64,000 bases of DNA from Aliivibrio finisterrensis_A (GTDB lineage Bacteria > Pseudomonadota > Gammaproteobacteria > Enterobacterales > Vibrionaceae): assembly GCF_004167675.1 (NCBI RefSeq), contig NZ_SEZQ01000006.1. One strand, given 5' to 3'. Position numbers and translations under genes: made by a program. Shown here piece after piece: positions 33,581-42,298 of the stretch. Each line of letters begins with the position of its first letter. Position 1 is the stretch's first letter. The notes below the pieces were generated by a model that searched no databases, had not been told where the DNA came from, and saw only the letters and a list, made by a program, of their open reading frames with translations.

Positions 33581-33784
33581 GTGAATAATTACACTAACCA
33601 GAATATCCAATGTCCAAATTGTCATCATTCCATTGATATGGTGATTGACCAAAAACAGTCAAATAAAAAAATCTATGATGATTGCCCATCTTGTCATCGA
33701 GCAATTGAATTCACGATGGAGATAAATCCTCAAAATCAATCTGTAAATCTGACGACGAATAATGAGGAAGATGGACTGTTTTAA
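33581..33784 (+). CDS. CPXCG-motif cysteine-rich small protein
   Basis: 67 residues starting at GTG with GAAGGAG upstream. Two CxxC pairs (CPNCHHS near residue 11 and CPSCHRA near 39) form a small zinc ribbon, the arrangement of the family annotated as CPXCG motif-containing cysteine-rich proteins. The C-terminus is acidic. Function is unknown. It is convergent with ribE, with 17 bases between stops. Confidence 0.82.
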   Translation: MNNYTNQNIQCPNCHHSIDMVIDQKQSNKKIYDDCPSCHRAIEFTMEINPQNQSVNLTTNNEEDGLF

Positions 33785-33801
33785 GTTACTTCTTTAACTC
33801 A

Positions 33802-34407
33802 TTATTGATTCGCTAACACTCGCTCTACGGTATCTACGATTGCTTGTGTTTGCGGATCAATTTCTAAGTTAATTTTATCGCCAATAGCACGACCACTTAA
33901 ATTGGTTCTTTCTAACGTTTCAGGGATCAAATTAACGTTAAAGCCTTTTTCATCAACATCACCAATCGTTAAACTAATTCCATCAACGCCAATATAGCCT
34001 TTATGTAAAATATATTTTGTCCACTGCGGCGCGACATCAAACCAAATTTGGCAATTTTCTGTGGTCTGGTTAATCTCTCTCACTGTCATCACATCAACAA
34101 TATGACCTGACATTGAATGACCACCAATTTCATCACCAAAGCGGGCTGCACGTTCGATGTTAATAAATTGCCCTACTTCTAATAACCCAAGGTTAGTTAA
34201 ACGCAATGTTTCTTCAATCAAATCAAAAGAAATAAGATGTCCATTAATGTTGGTTACGGTTAAACAACAGCCATTATGAGCAACAGAAGCACCAATTTCT
34301 AAACCTTGATGATACGGTGCAGGAATTTCTATTACATGGGTTTGAAATTTCTCTTTCTTTACTATTTCAATTACTTTCGCAGTTGTCGCAACAATCCCAG
34401 TAAACAT
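33802..34407 (-). CDS. ribE: riboflavin synthase, alpha subunit
   Basis: 201 residues with two similar lumazine-binding halves, each beginning with the MFTGI/SGHIVD-type pattern (MFTGIVATTAKV; GGHSMSGHIVDVM). Also seen are VAHNGCCLTVT, GVDGISLTIG and NLIPETLERTNL. It dismutates two 6,7-dimethyl-8-ribityllumazine molecules to give riboflavin. GGAGAGAG precedes the ATG. It is divergent from norM, an arrangement common in vibrios. I checked the upstream region for an FMN riboswitch and saw none. Confidence 0.93.
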   Translation of the reverse strand: MFTGIVATTAKVIEIVKKEKFQTHVIEIPAPYHQGLEIGASVAHNGCCLTVTNINGHLISFDLIEETLRLTNLGLLEVGQFINIERAARFGDEIGGHSMSGHIVDVMTVREINQTTENCQIWFDVAPQWTKYILHKGYIGVDGISLTIGDVDEKGFNVNLIPETLERTNLSGRAIGDKINLEIDPQTQAIVDTVERVLANQ

Positions 34408-34592
34408 AACTCTCTCCTATCAATGCCAACAAATACATTAAAACGATTTATTTAACTTTGGTTATTTTAAAAATATCTACGATACGTTGAATATTTCATT
34501 TTGTGAAGTCTCTCTTAATCGATATACTGTCCACTTTCTGCTTACCTTTAACAGTTTCCTCTGTTCAAAGCACTCAATCAGACCCCATTTTC

Positions 34593-34617
34593 TTTTGCGA
34601 TAGCGACTAGCGCAAAA
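34593..34617. repeat. hairpin in the ribE-norM intergenic region
   Basis: TTTTGCG and CGCAAAA are perfect inverted copies around an 11-base spacer (ATAGCGACTAG). It lies about 70 bases before the norM start and could sit in its leader. Confidence 0.4.
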
Positions 34618-34685
34618 TGAACTCGCATTTATGCTCTTTAATACATTAATGCCCTTTTTATACTAAAAATTTGTACGGTGAATCA

Positions 34686-36068
34686 GTGCACAGATACCAA
34701 AAAGAAATCGTTCGATTAATTAAATTATCAACACCAGTCCTAATTGCGAGTGTCGCTCAGACAGGCATGGGTTTTGTTGATACCGTTATGGCTGGTGGCG
34801 TAAGCGCAACTGACATGGCAGCAGTGGCAATTGCAGCAAGTGTTTGGCTTCCATCAGTATTATTTGGTGTTGGCTTATTAATGGCGCTTGTACCTGTTGT
34901 CGCTCAATTGAACGGTTCAGGAAAATCTAAAAAAGTCCCATTTGAAATCCATCAAGGTATTTACTTAGCGTTAATCGTTTCTGTACCGATTATGCTTATC
35001 CTTTATAACGCTGGCTTTATTATTGCGGCTATGGATGTAGAACCTGAGTTATTTGAAAAAACTCAAGGGTATTTACATGCGGTACTATGGGCTGCTCCTG
35101 CATTTTTATTATTCCAAGCGCTACGTAGCTTCTGTGAAGGCTTATCGTTAACCACGCCAGCAATGATCATCGGCTTTATCGGCCTTGCAGCTAACGTGCC
35201 GTTAAACTGGATGTTTGTGTATGGTGAGATGGGTGCGCCAGCATTAGGCGGCGTTGGCTGTGGTGTTGCGACTGCTATTGTTTATTGGTTAATGTTTATC
35301 ACCATGGTTATCTATACTTTTATTGCGCCTAAATTACGTCGCGTAAATTTATATGAAACATGGAACAAGCCACAAGCAAAAGAGATCTATCGCCTATTTA
35401 AACTTGGCCTTCCTGTTGCTCTTTCTATCTTCTTTGAAGTGACTTTATTTGCAGCCGTTGCCCTACTAGTTTCACCATTAGGATCAACCGTTGTTGCTGC
35501 ACATCAAGTTGCAATCAACTTTTCATCATTGATATTTATGGTTCCAATGAGTATTGCCGTTGCGGTAAGTATTCGTGTGGGCCATAGGTTAGGTGAAAAC
35601 GACCTTGATGGCGCAAAAGTAGCAAGCTATTGTGGTCTGTTCTTTGGTCTATTAATGGCGTGCTTTACTGCTGTATTAACCTTGATCTTCCGTGAACAAA
35701 TTGCGTATTTATATTCAGACAATAAAGAAGTAATTGAACTTGCCGTAAGCTTAATGTTACTTGCTGCCATTTACCAATGTACCGATGCACTCCAAGTGGT
35801 TGCAGCTGGTGCACTTCGTGGCTACAAAGACATGACGGCAATCTTTAAGCGTACTTTTATTTCTTATTGGATTGTAGGTTTACCTGCCGGTTATATTCTG
35901 GGCATGACGGATTGGATAGTTGACCCAATGGGTGTGTATGGCTTCTGGTATGGATTTATTGGTGGCTTAACTACCTCTGCCATTTTACTGACCTTACGTT
36001 TACGCTGGTTACATAAGAACCCAACTCAAATCAATATGGAAGTGGATGAATTGCAAATAGTGCATTAA
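34686..36068 (+). CDS. norM: MATE family multidrug efflux pump
   Basis: 460 residues with twelve membrane segments, nearly identical in plan to NorM of V. parahaemolyticus and V. cholerae: LIKLSTPVLIASVAQTGMGF, DTVMAGGVSATDMAAVA, GVGCGVATAIVYW, VVAAHQVAINFSSLIFM. It exports fluoroquinolones, ethidium and similar cations by Na+ or H+ exchange. I chose the GTG at 34686 because the product then begins (M)HRYQKEIVRL as in the known protein; a TTG at 34671 would add five residues. A strong terminator follows. Confidence 0.93.
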   Translation: MHRYQKEIVRLIKLSTPVLIASVAQTGMGFVDTVMAGGVSATDMAAVAIAASVWLPSVLFGVGLLMALVPVVAQLNGSGKSKKVPFEIHQGIYLALIVSVPIMLILYNAGFIIAAMDVEPELFEKTQGYLHAVLWAAPAFLLFQALRSFCEGLSLTTPAMIIGFIGLAANVPLNWMFVYGEMGAPALGGVGCGVATAIVYWLMFITMVIYTFIAPKLRRVNLYETWNKPQAKEIYRLFKLGLPVALSIFFEVTLFAAVALLVSPLGSTVVAAHQVAINFSSLIFMVPMSIAVAVSIRVGHRLGENDLDGAKVASYCGLFFGLLMACFTAVLTLIFREQIAYLYSDNKEVIELAVSLMLLAAIYQCTDALQVVAAGALRGYKDMTAIFKRTFISYWIVGLPAGYILGMTDWIVDPMGVYGFWYGFIGGLTTSAILLTLRLRWLHKNPTQINMEVDELQIVH

Positions 36069-36089
36069 TTCAAACAAGTATAAACAGCA

Positions 36090-36121
36090 AAGCCCGAGGT
36101 ATTAATTCCTCGGGCTTTTTT
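36090..36121 (+). terminator. intrinsic terminator of norM
   Basis: AAGCCCGAGG/CCTCGGGCTT (10 base pairs, eight-base loop) followed by a T-rich tail. Confidence 0.88.
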
Positions 36122-36137
36122 ATTATTAACAGTACTA

Positions 36138-36190
36138 ATACCAATCTACATAATATCAATTCCAGATCACTTAATTAATTACATTGGTAT
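36138..36190. repeat. 53-bp repeat bounded by ATACCAAT/ATTGGTAT
   Basis: The element starts ATACCAATCTACATAATATC and ends TTAATTACATTGGTAT. Its terminal 11 bases are inverted copies with one mismatch. Related ends occur at 57488-57514 and 32425-32446. It sits between norM and the TPR gene, so it is intergenic in all cases. Confidence 0.45.
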
Positions 36191-36200
36191 AAGCATTTAA

Positions 36201-37190
36201 TTATTTTTGTTTTTCTTTTAGTTGAGCAATCACGTAGTCAGGAGCAACTTTGGCAAGCTCTTCTAAACACGCCTCCGCTTTATCATTTCCATAGCGCACG
36301 TAAATATCACATACCGCATAAAGTTGTTCCGGTGAGCCTGAAATCAAATACGCCTGCTCAAACGATTCAGTCGCGATTTTCAAATCAATATCTTCATGCA
36401 AAACGCCATTTAAATACCAATAATAGCTATTATTTTCGGCTAAATCAGCAGCAGCCTGTATTGATTGTGCTGCTTGTTTTTTCTGATTTAAACGTACCTG
36501 AGTTAACGCTTTTGAGTAATATAGACTCGCCTCTTTTGGTAATTGAACAATCGCTTTATCTAATACCAATAAAGCTTGCTCATCTTGGTTCTGTGCTCGG
36601 TAATTGTCCGATAAATTCAACCATATTTGCGAATTGTTAGGCTCTATCTTCACAAGTTTCTGATAAATATCATCGGCTTCAGACCACTCACCATGCCAAC
36701 GATAGGCATCCGCTAACAGTAATTGATCAGCACTGTCTTTTTGTTTTGCCAAATATACGGTTACTTCTTGATATGGCGCTTCAATTTGATCTTGCTGAGA
36801 TGCCGACATCTGGTTGTATTCACGAAGCAAATTTGCCGTTGCTGCCATACGAACGCTCAACTCAGAATCAGTTAATAACGGCGATACTATCTGCCAGCGA
36901 TGTTTAAATTGGTATAAATCAGATCCTATCACTGCCGCTTCGCGGATCATGGGGTCAGGATCTTTTAATCCTCTTGCTACGGCAACTAAACTGTTTTGAT
37001 TAGGATAACGCGCTAATTGACGCAACGCCTCTGCGCGCTTCTCTGTACTCTCATTTTTATTTTGTGCCGTATAAGCCAATTGTTGCTCTGGTGTCATATT
37101 TTGCAGTGAATCCGTCGCATATGTTGGCGTTGCAATGGCAAATAAACTAGCAAGCCCTAGTGCGGCGCATTTTCTCAGTAATGGTTTCAT
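36201..37190 (-). CDS. periplasmic HEAT/TPR-repeat protein, paralogue of the cytochrome tail
   Basis: 329 residues from the ATG at 37190, which has GGAGGGG six bases upstream. A signal peptide (MKPLLRKCAALGLASLFAIATPTYA) is followed by HEAT-like repeats (RQLARYPNQNSLVAVARGLKD, HRWQIVSPLLTDSELSVRMAA) and four or so TPR units (NNSQIWLNLSDNYRAQNQ, EASLYYSKALTQVRLNQKK). The whole protein lines up with the C-terminal half of the octaheme cytochrome at 49-51 kb (YDRWQILSPLLTDNVLAIRSEA, YINLADMYRTQGKE-like units). It follows the sulfatase-maturase gene directly and is probably translated with it. It may be a scaffold for a periplasmic complex. Confidence 0.75.
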   Translation of the reverse strand: MKPLLRKCAALGLASLFAIATPTYATDSLQNMTPEQQLAYTAQNKNESTEKRAEALRQLARYPNQNSLVAVARGLKDPDPMIREAAVIGSDLYQFKHRWQIVSPLLTDSELSVRMAATANLLREYNQMSASQQDQIEAPYQEVTVYLAKQKDSADQLLLADAYRWHGEWSEADDIYQKLVKIEPNNSQIWLNLSDNYRAQNQDEQALLVLDKAIVQLPKEASLYYSKALTQVRLNQKKQAAQSIQAAADLAENNSYYWYLNGVLHEDIDLKIATESFEQAYLISGSPEQLYAVCDIYVRYGNDKAEACLEELAKVAPDYVIAQLKEKQK

Positions 37191-37204
37191 TCTCTTCCCC
37201 TCCA

Positions 37205-38521
37205 TTAAAACTTAGTTGGAAACGCAGAAGATTGCGCTTGCTGTCGAGCCGCATCACTAAATTTTCCATGTTGAACTGGATTGCCTAGCATTCTTAAGAT
37301 ATACGCAATTGATTTATCCGCATGAGCAAAAAACTTTTTCCACCCAGCGCACAGATAATTTAACCCCGGCTCACCATCACGTGTTTTAATAAATCGATTT
37401 TTAGGGCACTCGCCATGACAGGCAAATTTATAATCACATTGCTGGCATTGAGTAGTTAAGGTTTTCGCTTTAGCAAAGCCAAACTCTTGCTGTTTACGAC
37501 TGTACGCCAGCTCATCTAATTCTTGAGTATGGATATTGCCAATTTTATATTCTGGATAAACATAATGGTCACACGCAAATACATCGCCGTTATGCTCCAT
37601 TGCTAAGCCTTTTCCGCAAATCTCACCCAAAGTACATAATGGGTTTTTACGCCCCATCCAGGTTTCGACACTGGCTTCAAAATATTGAACGAACACTTTG
37701 CCTAAATCATGCTGGGCCCATTCATCAAATACTGCAATTAGGAAATTACCCCATGCTTCATCTGAAACACACCAAGGTTCCATTATTGATTCTTTGTTTC
37801 CCGGAATAAGGCGTTTATCACCTTGACGCAATTGCGCTGCCAGTTGCTCTGTTTGTGGCGCTACCGTTCTAAAGGTTTTTTGTTCAACAATCGGAATAAA
37901 CTGCATTTGTGGCGATTTCACCACATCACGCAAGAATCGATACACTTCTAATGGATTTCGGCTCGTTAAGTTATTTACACAGGTTAAGGTCGCAAATTTC
38001 ACATTGTGTTTATGCAATACTTCAACAGCGTTCATCACTTGCTTAAACGTACCACGCCCCGCTTTGTTGGTTCGATACGCATTGTGCAGCATTTCAGGGC
38101 CATCAATACTCAAGCCCACTAAGAAGTTATGCTCTGCAAGAAACTCGCACCATTTATCGGTTAATAAGGTACCGTTTGTCTGTAAATCATTAGAAATTAC
38201 GATCCCTTCTGGCTGATATTTCTTCTGAAACTCTACAATTTTCTTAAAGTAATCTAAACCTAGTAATGTTGGCTCTCCACCTTGCCAAGAGAAGATGATT
38301 TCAGGGGTGTTTTGACCTTCAATGTATTGACGAATATACGTTTCTAATGTCTCGTCATCCATTTGTGGTGAGCAGCCTTTTTTGTATTCAAGTAAGTCCT
38401 CTTTACTTAAATAATAGCAATACGTGCAATCAATATTACACACAGCACCAATGGGTTTTGCCATGACATGTAATCGTTTTGAAGCCTTACCCTGAAACTG
38501 AGGACCTTGAGTAATGATCAT
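37205..38521 (-). CDS. anaerobic sulfatase-maturating enzyme (radical SAM/SPASM)
   Basis: 438 residues. The radical-SAM cluster motif is CNIDCTYCYY (Cys28, Cys32, Cys35), followed by WQGGEPTLLG and SIDGPEMLHNAYR. The C-terminal SPASM region has cysteines for two further Fe-S clusters (CTLGEICGKG, FACDHYVYPEY, CQQCDYKFACHGECPKNRF). These enzymes turn the active-site Cys or Ser of sulfatases into formylglycine without oxygen. Two Cys-type sulfatases lie 14-16 kb away in the same window. The TPR gene follows at once, which suggests coupled function. Confidence 0.9.
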   Translation of the reverse strand: MIITQGPQFQGKASKRLHVMAKPIGAVCNIDCTYCYYLSKEDLLEYKKGCSPQMDDETLETYIRQYIEGQNTPEIIFSWQGGEPTLLGLDYFKKIVEFQKKYQPEGIVISNDLQTNGTLLTDKWCEFLAEHNFLVGLSIDGPEMLHNAYRTNKAGRGTFKQVMNAVEVLHKHNVKFATLTCVNNLTSRNPLEVYRFLRDVVKSPQMQFIPIVEQKTFRTVAPQTEQLAAQLRQGDKRLIPGNKESIMEPWCVSDEAWGNFLIAVFDEWAQHDLGKVFVQYFEASVETWMGRKNPLCTLGEICGKGLAMEHNGDVFACDHYVYPEYKIGNIHTQELDELAYSRKQQEFGFAKAKTLTTQCQQCDYKFACHGECPKNRFIKTRDGEPGLNYLCAGWKKFFAHADKSIAYILRMLGNPVQHGKFSDAARQQAQSSAFPTKF

Positions 38522-38560
38522 ATTGATTCCTATTGATAATGAGTATTTGATTTGAGAAAA

Positions 38561-38618
38561 AGAACTTACCTAACAAACCTATTAGCCACCCTTTATAGCC
38601 GGTTGTTAAGTAAGTTCT
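38561..38618. repeat. 58-bp inverted repeat between the maturase and FGE-like genes
   Basis: AGAACTTACCTAACAA and TTGTTAAGTAAGTTCT are inverted copies with one mismatch in 16, separated by 26 bases. It lies in the upstream region shared by the two divergent genes and might be a regulator site or a structured leader. Confidence 0.5.
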
Positions 38619-38727
38619 AACTCCATAATAAACAAAAAGAACATTGGTATTAGTTATACACGTTATTCCATTTTGGAAAGTCTTTTCACTGTATGATAAA
38701 TACTCAATCATTACTGTTGAGAATGTC

Positions 38728-39522
38728 ATGTTTAGAATCTCTTTTTTAACCAATTTTAAAACATTATTTACCACCTTATTTCTTAGTTCAGTGCTAGCAG
38801 GATGTGCAACCGCGCCACCACACTCTGTCACTCAAAAAATAGAAGAGACGATGGTCTATGTTGAAGGTGGCGAATACTTTATGGGTTCAGACTCTCCATC
38901 GGCTACAAAAGCAGAAAAGCCTGCTCACCTTGTCTCGGTTAATGATTTCTATATTTCAAAATTTGAAGTCACTCAGAAATTATTTGAATCGGTAATGGGC
39001 TCATCACTCAGTTATTTCCAGTCCCCAGACATTCCCGTAAATAACTTAAGCTGGCAGCAAGCCAATTACTTTATTGAAAAGCTCAATGAACTGACAGGTG
39101 AAACGTACCGTCTTCCAACAGAAGCTGAATGGGAATATGCCGCTCGTGGAGGAAATTTAAGCCAAAACTACACGTACAGTGGATCAAACAACATTGATGA
39201 TGTCGCATGGTTTGCCGATAACGCCAATAATCAAGCTCATCCGGTTGGAATGAAGCAACCCAATGAACTAGGCTTATATGATATGACAGGCAATGTTGGC
39301 GAGTTTGTTAGTGATGCTTATGACGATACTTTTTATCGTTTCTCACCAACCGATAATCCAAACAATGCACGAGACGAAGCAAGTGGCTTAGCGCACAAGT
39401 CAGTACGAGGCAGCAGTTTTTCTTATAAGGCAAATGAATCAGAAAACTACCGTCGAGATTTCGCAAGCCAATCCATCATAATGGCAGACATGGGTCTACG
39501 CTTAGTAAGAGATGCAAAGTAA
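38728..39522 (+). CDS. FGE/SUMF1-fold lipoprotein lacking the catalytic cysteines
   Basis: 264 residues. A lipoprotein signal ends SSVLAGC. The rest is a formylglycine-generating-enzyme (SUMF1) domain: MVYVEGGEYFMGSD, SKFEVTQKLFESVMG, PVNNLSWQQANYFIEKLNEL, YRLPTEAEWEYAARGG, GLYDMTGNVGEFVSD, SVRGSSF and GLRLVRD. True FGEs carry two cysteines between the RGG/S segment and the end; here SSFSYKANESENYRRDF has none, and the only Cys is the lipidated one. So it is unlikely to make formylglycine. The ATG at 38728 gives a proper signal peptide; an earlier in-frame start would bury it. Confidence 0.82.
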   Translation: MFRISFLTNFKTLFTTLFLSSVLAGCATAPPHSVTQKIEETMVYVEGGEYFMGSDSPSATKAEKPAHLVSVNDFYISKFEVTQKLFESVMGSSLSYFQSPDIPVNNLSWQQANYFIEKLNELTGETYRLPTEAEWEYAARGGNLSQNYTYSGSNNIDDVAWFADNANNQAHPVGMKQPNELGLYDMTGNVGEFVSDAYDDTFYRFSPTDNPNNARDEASGLAHKSVRGSSFSYKANESENYRRDFASQSIIMADMGLRLVRDAK

Positions 39523-39575
39523 TCAACACTTAAGATTACCAATGAAAATTTACTCTTTTGGCAAGGAATAAAAAC

Positions 39576-41270
39576 ATGAAGAACAACGCATTACATTGTC
39601 TCGTACTCGCTGGGGTAATGATGACACCAGTAACCACTCTGGCGAATGACCACAACCCTAAACTCATCTTACAAATTACTGTAGATGGTCTTCGCGGTGA
39701 TTTGTTAGAACGCTACAAGGCGAACTTTGGCGAAGATGGTTTTCGCTACTTAATGGAAGATGGTACTTACTATACCAATGCTCATTATCAACACGGAAAT
39801 ACCGAAACGATTGTTGGGCATGTCTCCCTTGCTACAGGAGCACCACCAAGTGCTCATGGCATGGTTGGTAATGTGTGGTATGACAGAAACGAAGAGCGCT
39901 TGGTCTATAACGTTGAAGATGGCAATTACAGCATGCTTACTTCCGGTGCGGGTGTAAATAAATCAACCGAGATCGACCCGACTCAAAAAGTAGCAACCCA
40001 AGATGGCCGATCTCCTGAGCCTATTTTATCCACCACCTTTAGCGACGAACTCGCGATAGCAAGCAATGGTGAATCAAAAATATTCTCAGTATCAGTAAAA
40101 GACCGTGGCGCTATTTCATTAGGTGGCCATTCAGGGAAAGCATTTTGGTTCTCTAAAGCACAATCAGAGTTTGTGACCAGTAATTACTATTATGATGAGT
40201 ACCCTACATGGGTAACCGCATGGAACCAACAAAAAGTACCTAACCAATACTCAGGAAAAAAATGGGCATTATCACTGCCTGAAGATAAATATACTTTAAA
40301 AGAAGGCAATCCCGATTACAAAGTTGACCTTGCAGGATTTAAACGTACCTTCCCTCACCCTTATGGCCCTGCAAGCTATAAATACTACAGCACCATGCTA
40401 ACACTTAGCCCAGCTGGAGATGAAATCACGGGGAACTTTGCTGAAACACTGCTTAAAGAAGAAGACTTAGGCAAAGGAAAGTTCACCGATTACCTTGCTG
40501 TGAGTTTCTCATCAAATGACTATGTGGTTCATATGTATGGCCCATCAAGTTTAGAAACAGAAGACAACTTAATTCGATTAGATAAAACCATTGCAAACTT
40601 ACTTAAAAAAGTCGATAAGCAAGTTGGGTTGAAGAATACATTGATTGTGCTGTCAGCCGATCACGGTGTGCCTGAAGCCCCTGCTACGGTTAATGCGTTA
40701 GGGGCAAATCAAGCCGCTTATTTCAATCAAAACACCCTAATTTCTCCAGAGTTACTTGCGCGTTTAAAAAGCGAATTTGGTTTAGAAAAAGATGCCATTC
40801 GTTTATATGCTCAACCTTATGTCTATCTAAATCATGAAGTAATCAAGAAGAAAGGCATAGCGTTAGATAAGGTACAAAAAGCAGTAGCAGAAGAACTGTT
40901 AAAAGTGAAAGGTATTGCTTACGCGGTAACAAGCTCAGATATTGAGAAAAACCAAGTACCAAACACTCACACCATGCAACTAGTGAAAAACAACTATCAT
41001 CCAATGCGATCAGGCGATGTTTATGTGGTTTACAACCCTAGAAACTACATTAATGACATGGATGGGCTAACCATTGCATCTACTCATGGTTCACCTTGGC
41101 GTTATGATACTCATGTTCCGGTTATCTTTGCTGGATATAATATTGATGATGAAAAAGTAAGTCGCGAAATTACCCCTTACGACATTGCGCCAACCTTATC
41201 GAATGTTTTAGGTATCACACAACCAAGTGGCGCAACTGGTGAGGTTTTGAAAGAAGTGACTCAACATTAA
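39576..41270 (+). CDS. PafA-like alkaline phosphatase/phosphodiesterase (alkaline phosphatase superfamily)
   Basis: 564 residues from the ATG at 39576 (AAGGAA upstream). The signal peptide ends near TTLAND. The catalytic core of the superfamily is visible: metal-binding Asp37 in ITVDGLRGD, a probable nucleophile Thr78 in NTETIVGHVSLATG, VSFSSNDYVVHMYGP, VLSADHGVPEAP and ASTHGSPWRYDTHVPVIFAG near the end. The Thr nucleophile and order recall PafA-type periplasmic phosphatases. It shares its fold with arylsulfatases but lacks the CxAxR site. It follows the FGE-like gene by 53 bases and may form an operon with it. A sugar-phosphate or phosphodiester substrate is possible. Confidence 0.8.
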   Translation: MKNNALHCLVLAGVMMTPVTTLANDHNPKLILQITVDGLRGDLLERYKANFGEDGFRYLMEDGTYYTNAHYQHGNTETIVGHVSLATGAPPSAHGMVGNVWYDRNEERLVYNVEDGNYSMLTSGAGVNKSTEIDPTQKVATQDGRSPEPILSTTFSDELAIASNGESKIFSVSVKDRGAISLGGHSGKAFWFSKAQSEFVTSNYYYDEYPTWVTAWNQQKVPNQYSGKKWALSLPEDKYTLKEGNPDYKVDLAGFKRTFPHPYGPASYKYYSTMLTLSPAGDEITGNFAETLLKEEDLGKGKFTDYLAVSFSSNDYVVHMYGPSSLETEDNLIRLDKTIANLLKKVDKQVGLKNTLIVLSADHGVPEAPATVNALGANQAAYFNQNTLISPELLARLKSEFGLEKDAIRLYAQPYVYLNHEVIKKKGIALDKVQKAVAEELLKVKGIAYAVTSSDIEKNQVPNTHTMQLVKNNYHPMRSGDVYVVYNPRNYINDMDGLTIASTHGSPWRYDTHVPVIFAGYNIDDEKVSREITPYDIAPTLSNVLGITQPSGATGEVLKEVTQH

Positions 41271-41281
41271 ATACCGCCATC

Positions 41282-41316
41282 AAAAAAAGCAGCCTTATTA
41301 TTGGGCTGCTTTTTTA
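41282..41316. terminator. bidirectional terminator between the PafA-like and lysR genes
   Basis: AAAAAAGCAGCC pairs with GGCTGCTTTTTT around a nine-base loop. T runs follow on both strands, and the two genes are convergent. Confidence 0.9.
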
Positions 41317-41329
41317 CTTTTGTGTCAAT

Positions 41330-42247
41330 CTAGTTAAATTCAGCTTTAGCTACTTTTTGTATTTGCTGTCTCAACCAACGATGTCCACTTTCTGTTGTTC
41401 TACTTGGATGCCAAATAGTACATAAATTGTGCTCTTGTTTCTCAAACGGTAAACCCAACGCTTTTAAATTATAGTAGTTACCCAAGCCATCCACCGCAGA
41501 TTTTGGCATCAATCCTATCATCTCTGTTGAGCCAATAATTGGCATCATTTCTAATGCTCCTGATGCTCTAATTACGATATTACGCCCTTCCAGCTCTTTA
41601 ATGTCTTCTCCATTAAGTAAGCTGCTTCGGCTATGCCAACGAGCAGCTGCTACATGCTCTTCTTTTAAAAACTCATCAAGTGAAATAGACGTTTCTATCC
41701 TTGGGTGATCTTTGCTGCACACAACCATCAGTTTTTCAGAATATAAGACTTCTGATTTCAACATGGTTCTGCCACGGATAGCCATGTCTATGACTAAATC
41801 ATATCGCTGTAAGCGCAAATCAGCCTCAAGATCCTCGGTAAATTGAGGATGTATTTCTAACGCAATATGAGGCGCAGCCTGTCGAATTTGACGCACCAAT
41901 CTTGGAATAAAAGAATGAGTTACCGTAGAGACAACGGCAATAGAAAAGATACGATTAGATGTTTTAGGATCAAACTCTCTTGACGCTGACAGTGTTGAAG
42001 TGAAATTTTTGAGTGCCGCCGACATAGCAGGATAAATATCAGAGGCAAAGACCGTAGGCTCTACCCCTGTTGTGCTGCGGTGAAAAAGCGGATCATCATA
42101 AATTTCACGTAACCGCTTTAGCGCTTTACTTACTGCTGGCTGACTAATATCCATTCTGGCTGCAGCTTTTGATAGGTTACTTTCTTCATAAATAGCTACA
42201 AAGATAGGGATCAAATTTAATTCAGTACTTTTCATAATAACCGTCAT
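41330..42247 (-). CDS. LysR-type transcriptional regulator
   Basis: 305 residues (301 if the second ATG at 42235 is used). The N-terminal winged helix is clear (NLIPIFVAIYEESNLSKAAARMDISQPAVSKALKRLREIY), followed by the effector-binding domain (FSIAVVSTVTHSFIPRLVRQI; HPRIETSISLDEFL). It lies 51 bases after batD on the same strand, so it is probably the last gene of the moxR-bat operon and may control the island. A candidate target dyad occurs upstream of moxR and of the sulfatases. The effector is unknown. Confidence 0.9.
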   Translation of the reverse strand: MTVIMKSTELNLIPIFVAIYEESNLSKAAARMDISQPAVSKALKRLREIYDDPLFHRSTTGVEPTVFASDIYPAMSAALKNFTSTLSASREFDPKTSNRIFSIAVVSTVTHSFIPRLVRQIRQAAPHIALEIHPQFTEDLEADLRLQRYDLVIDMAIRGRTMLKSEVLYSEKLMVVCSKDHPRIETSISLDEFLKEEHVAAARWHSRSSLLNGEDIKELEGRNIVIRASGALEMMPIIGSTEMIGLMPKSAVDGLGNYYNLKALGLPFEKQEHNLCTIWHPSRTTESGHRWLRQQIQKVAKAEFN

Positions 42248-42248
42248 G

Positions 42249-42291
42249 GTCTATTTATCCTGATTTCACTGTATATTATTGATAAATAGAC
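42249..42291. repeat. perfect 11-bp inverted repeat between batD and lysR
   Basis: GTCTATTTATC and GATAAATAGAC are perfect inverted copies separated by 21 bases, filling almost the whole gap between the two genes. There is no T run after it. It could be an operator for lysR or a hairpin that changes the level of lysR relative to the bat genes. Confidence 0.5.
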
Positions 42292-42298
42292 ACAAGCG

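Noticed and set aside
34408..34685. FMN riboswitch before ribE or norM
   Set aside because: The region lacks the conserved FMN-aptamer segments (such as AGGG...GGGGT...CCCGACCGGCGGT). Only a simple TTTTGCG hairpin is present.
38561..38618. attC (integron cassette) site
   Set aside because: ACCTAAC and GTTAAGT fit the core-site pattern of attC ends, but the spacing is short, there is no integrase and no neighbouring cassettes, and the outer arms extend the symmetry beyond a normal attC.
38728..39522. Functional aerobic formylglycine-generating enzyme
   Set aside because: Both catalytic cysteines are missing, and the only cysteine is the lipidated one.
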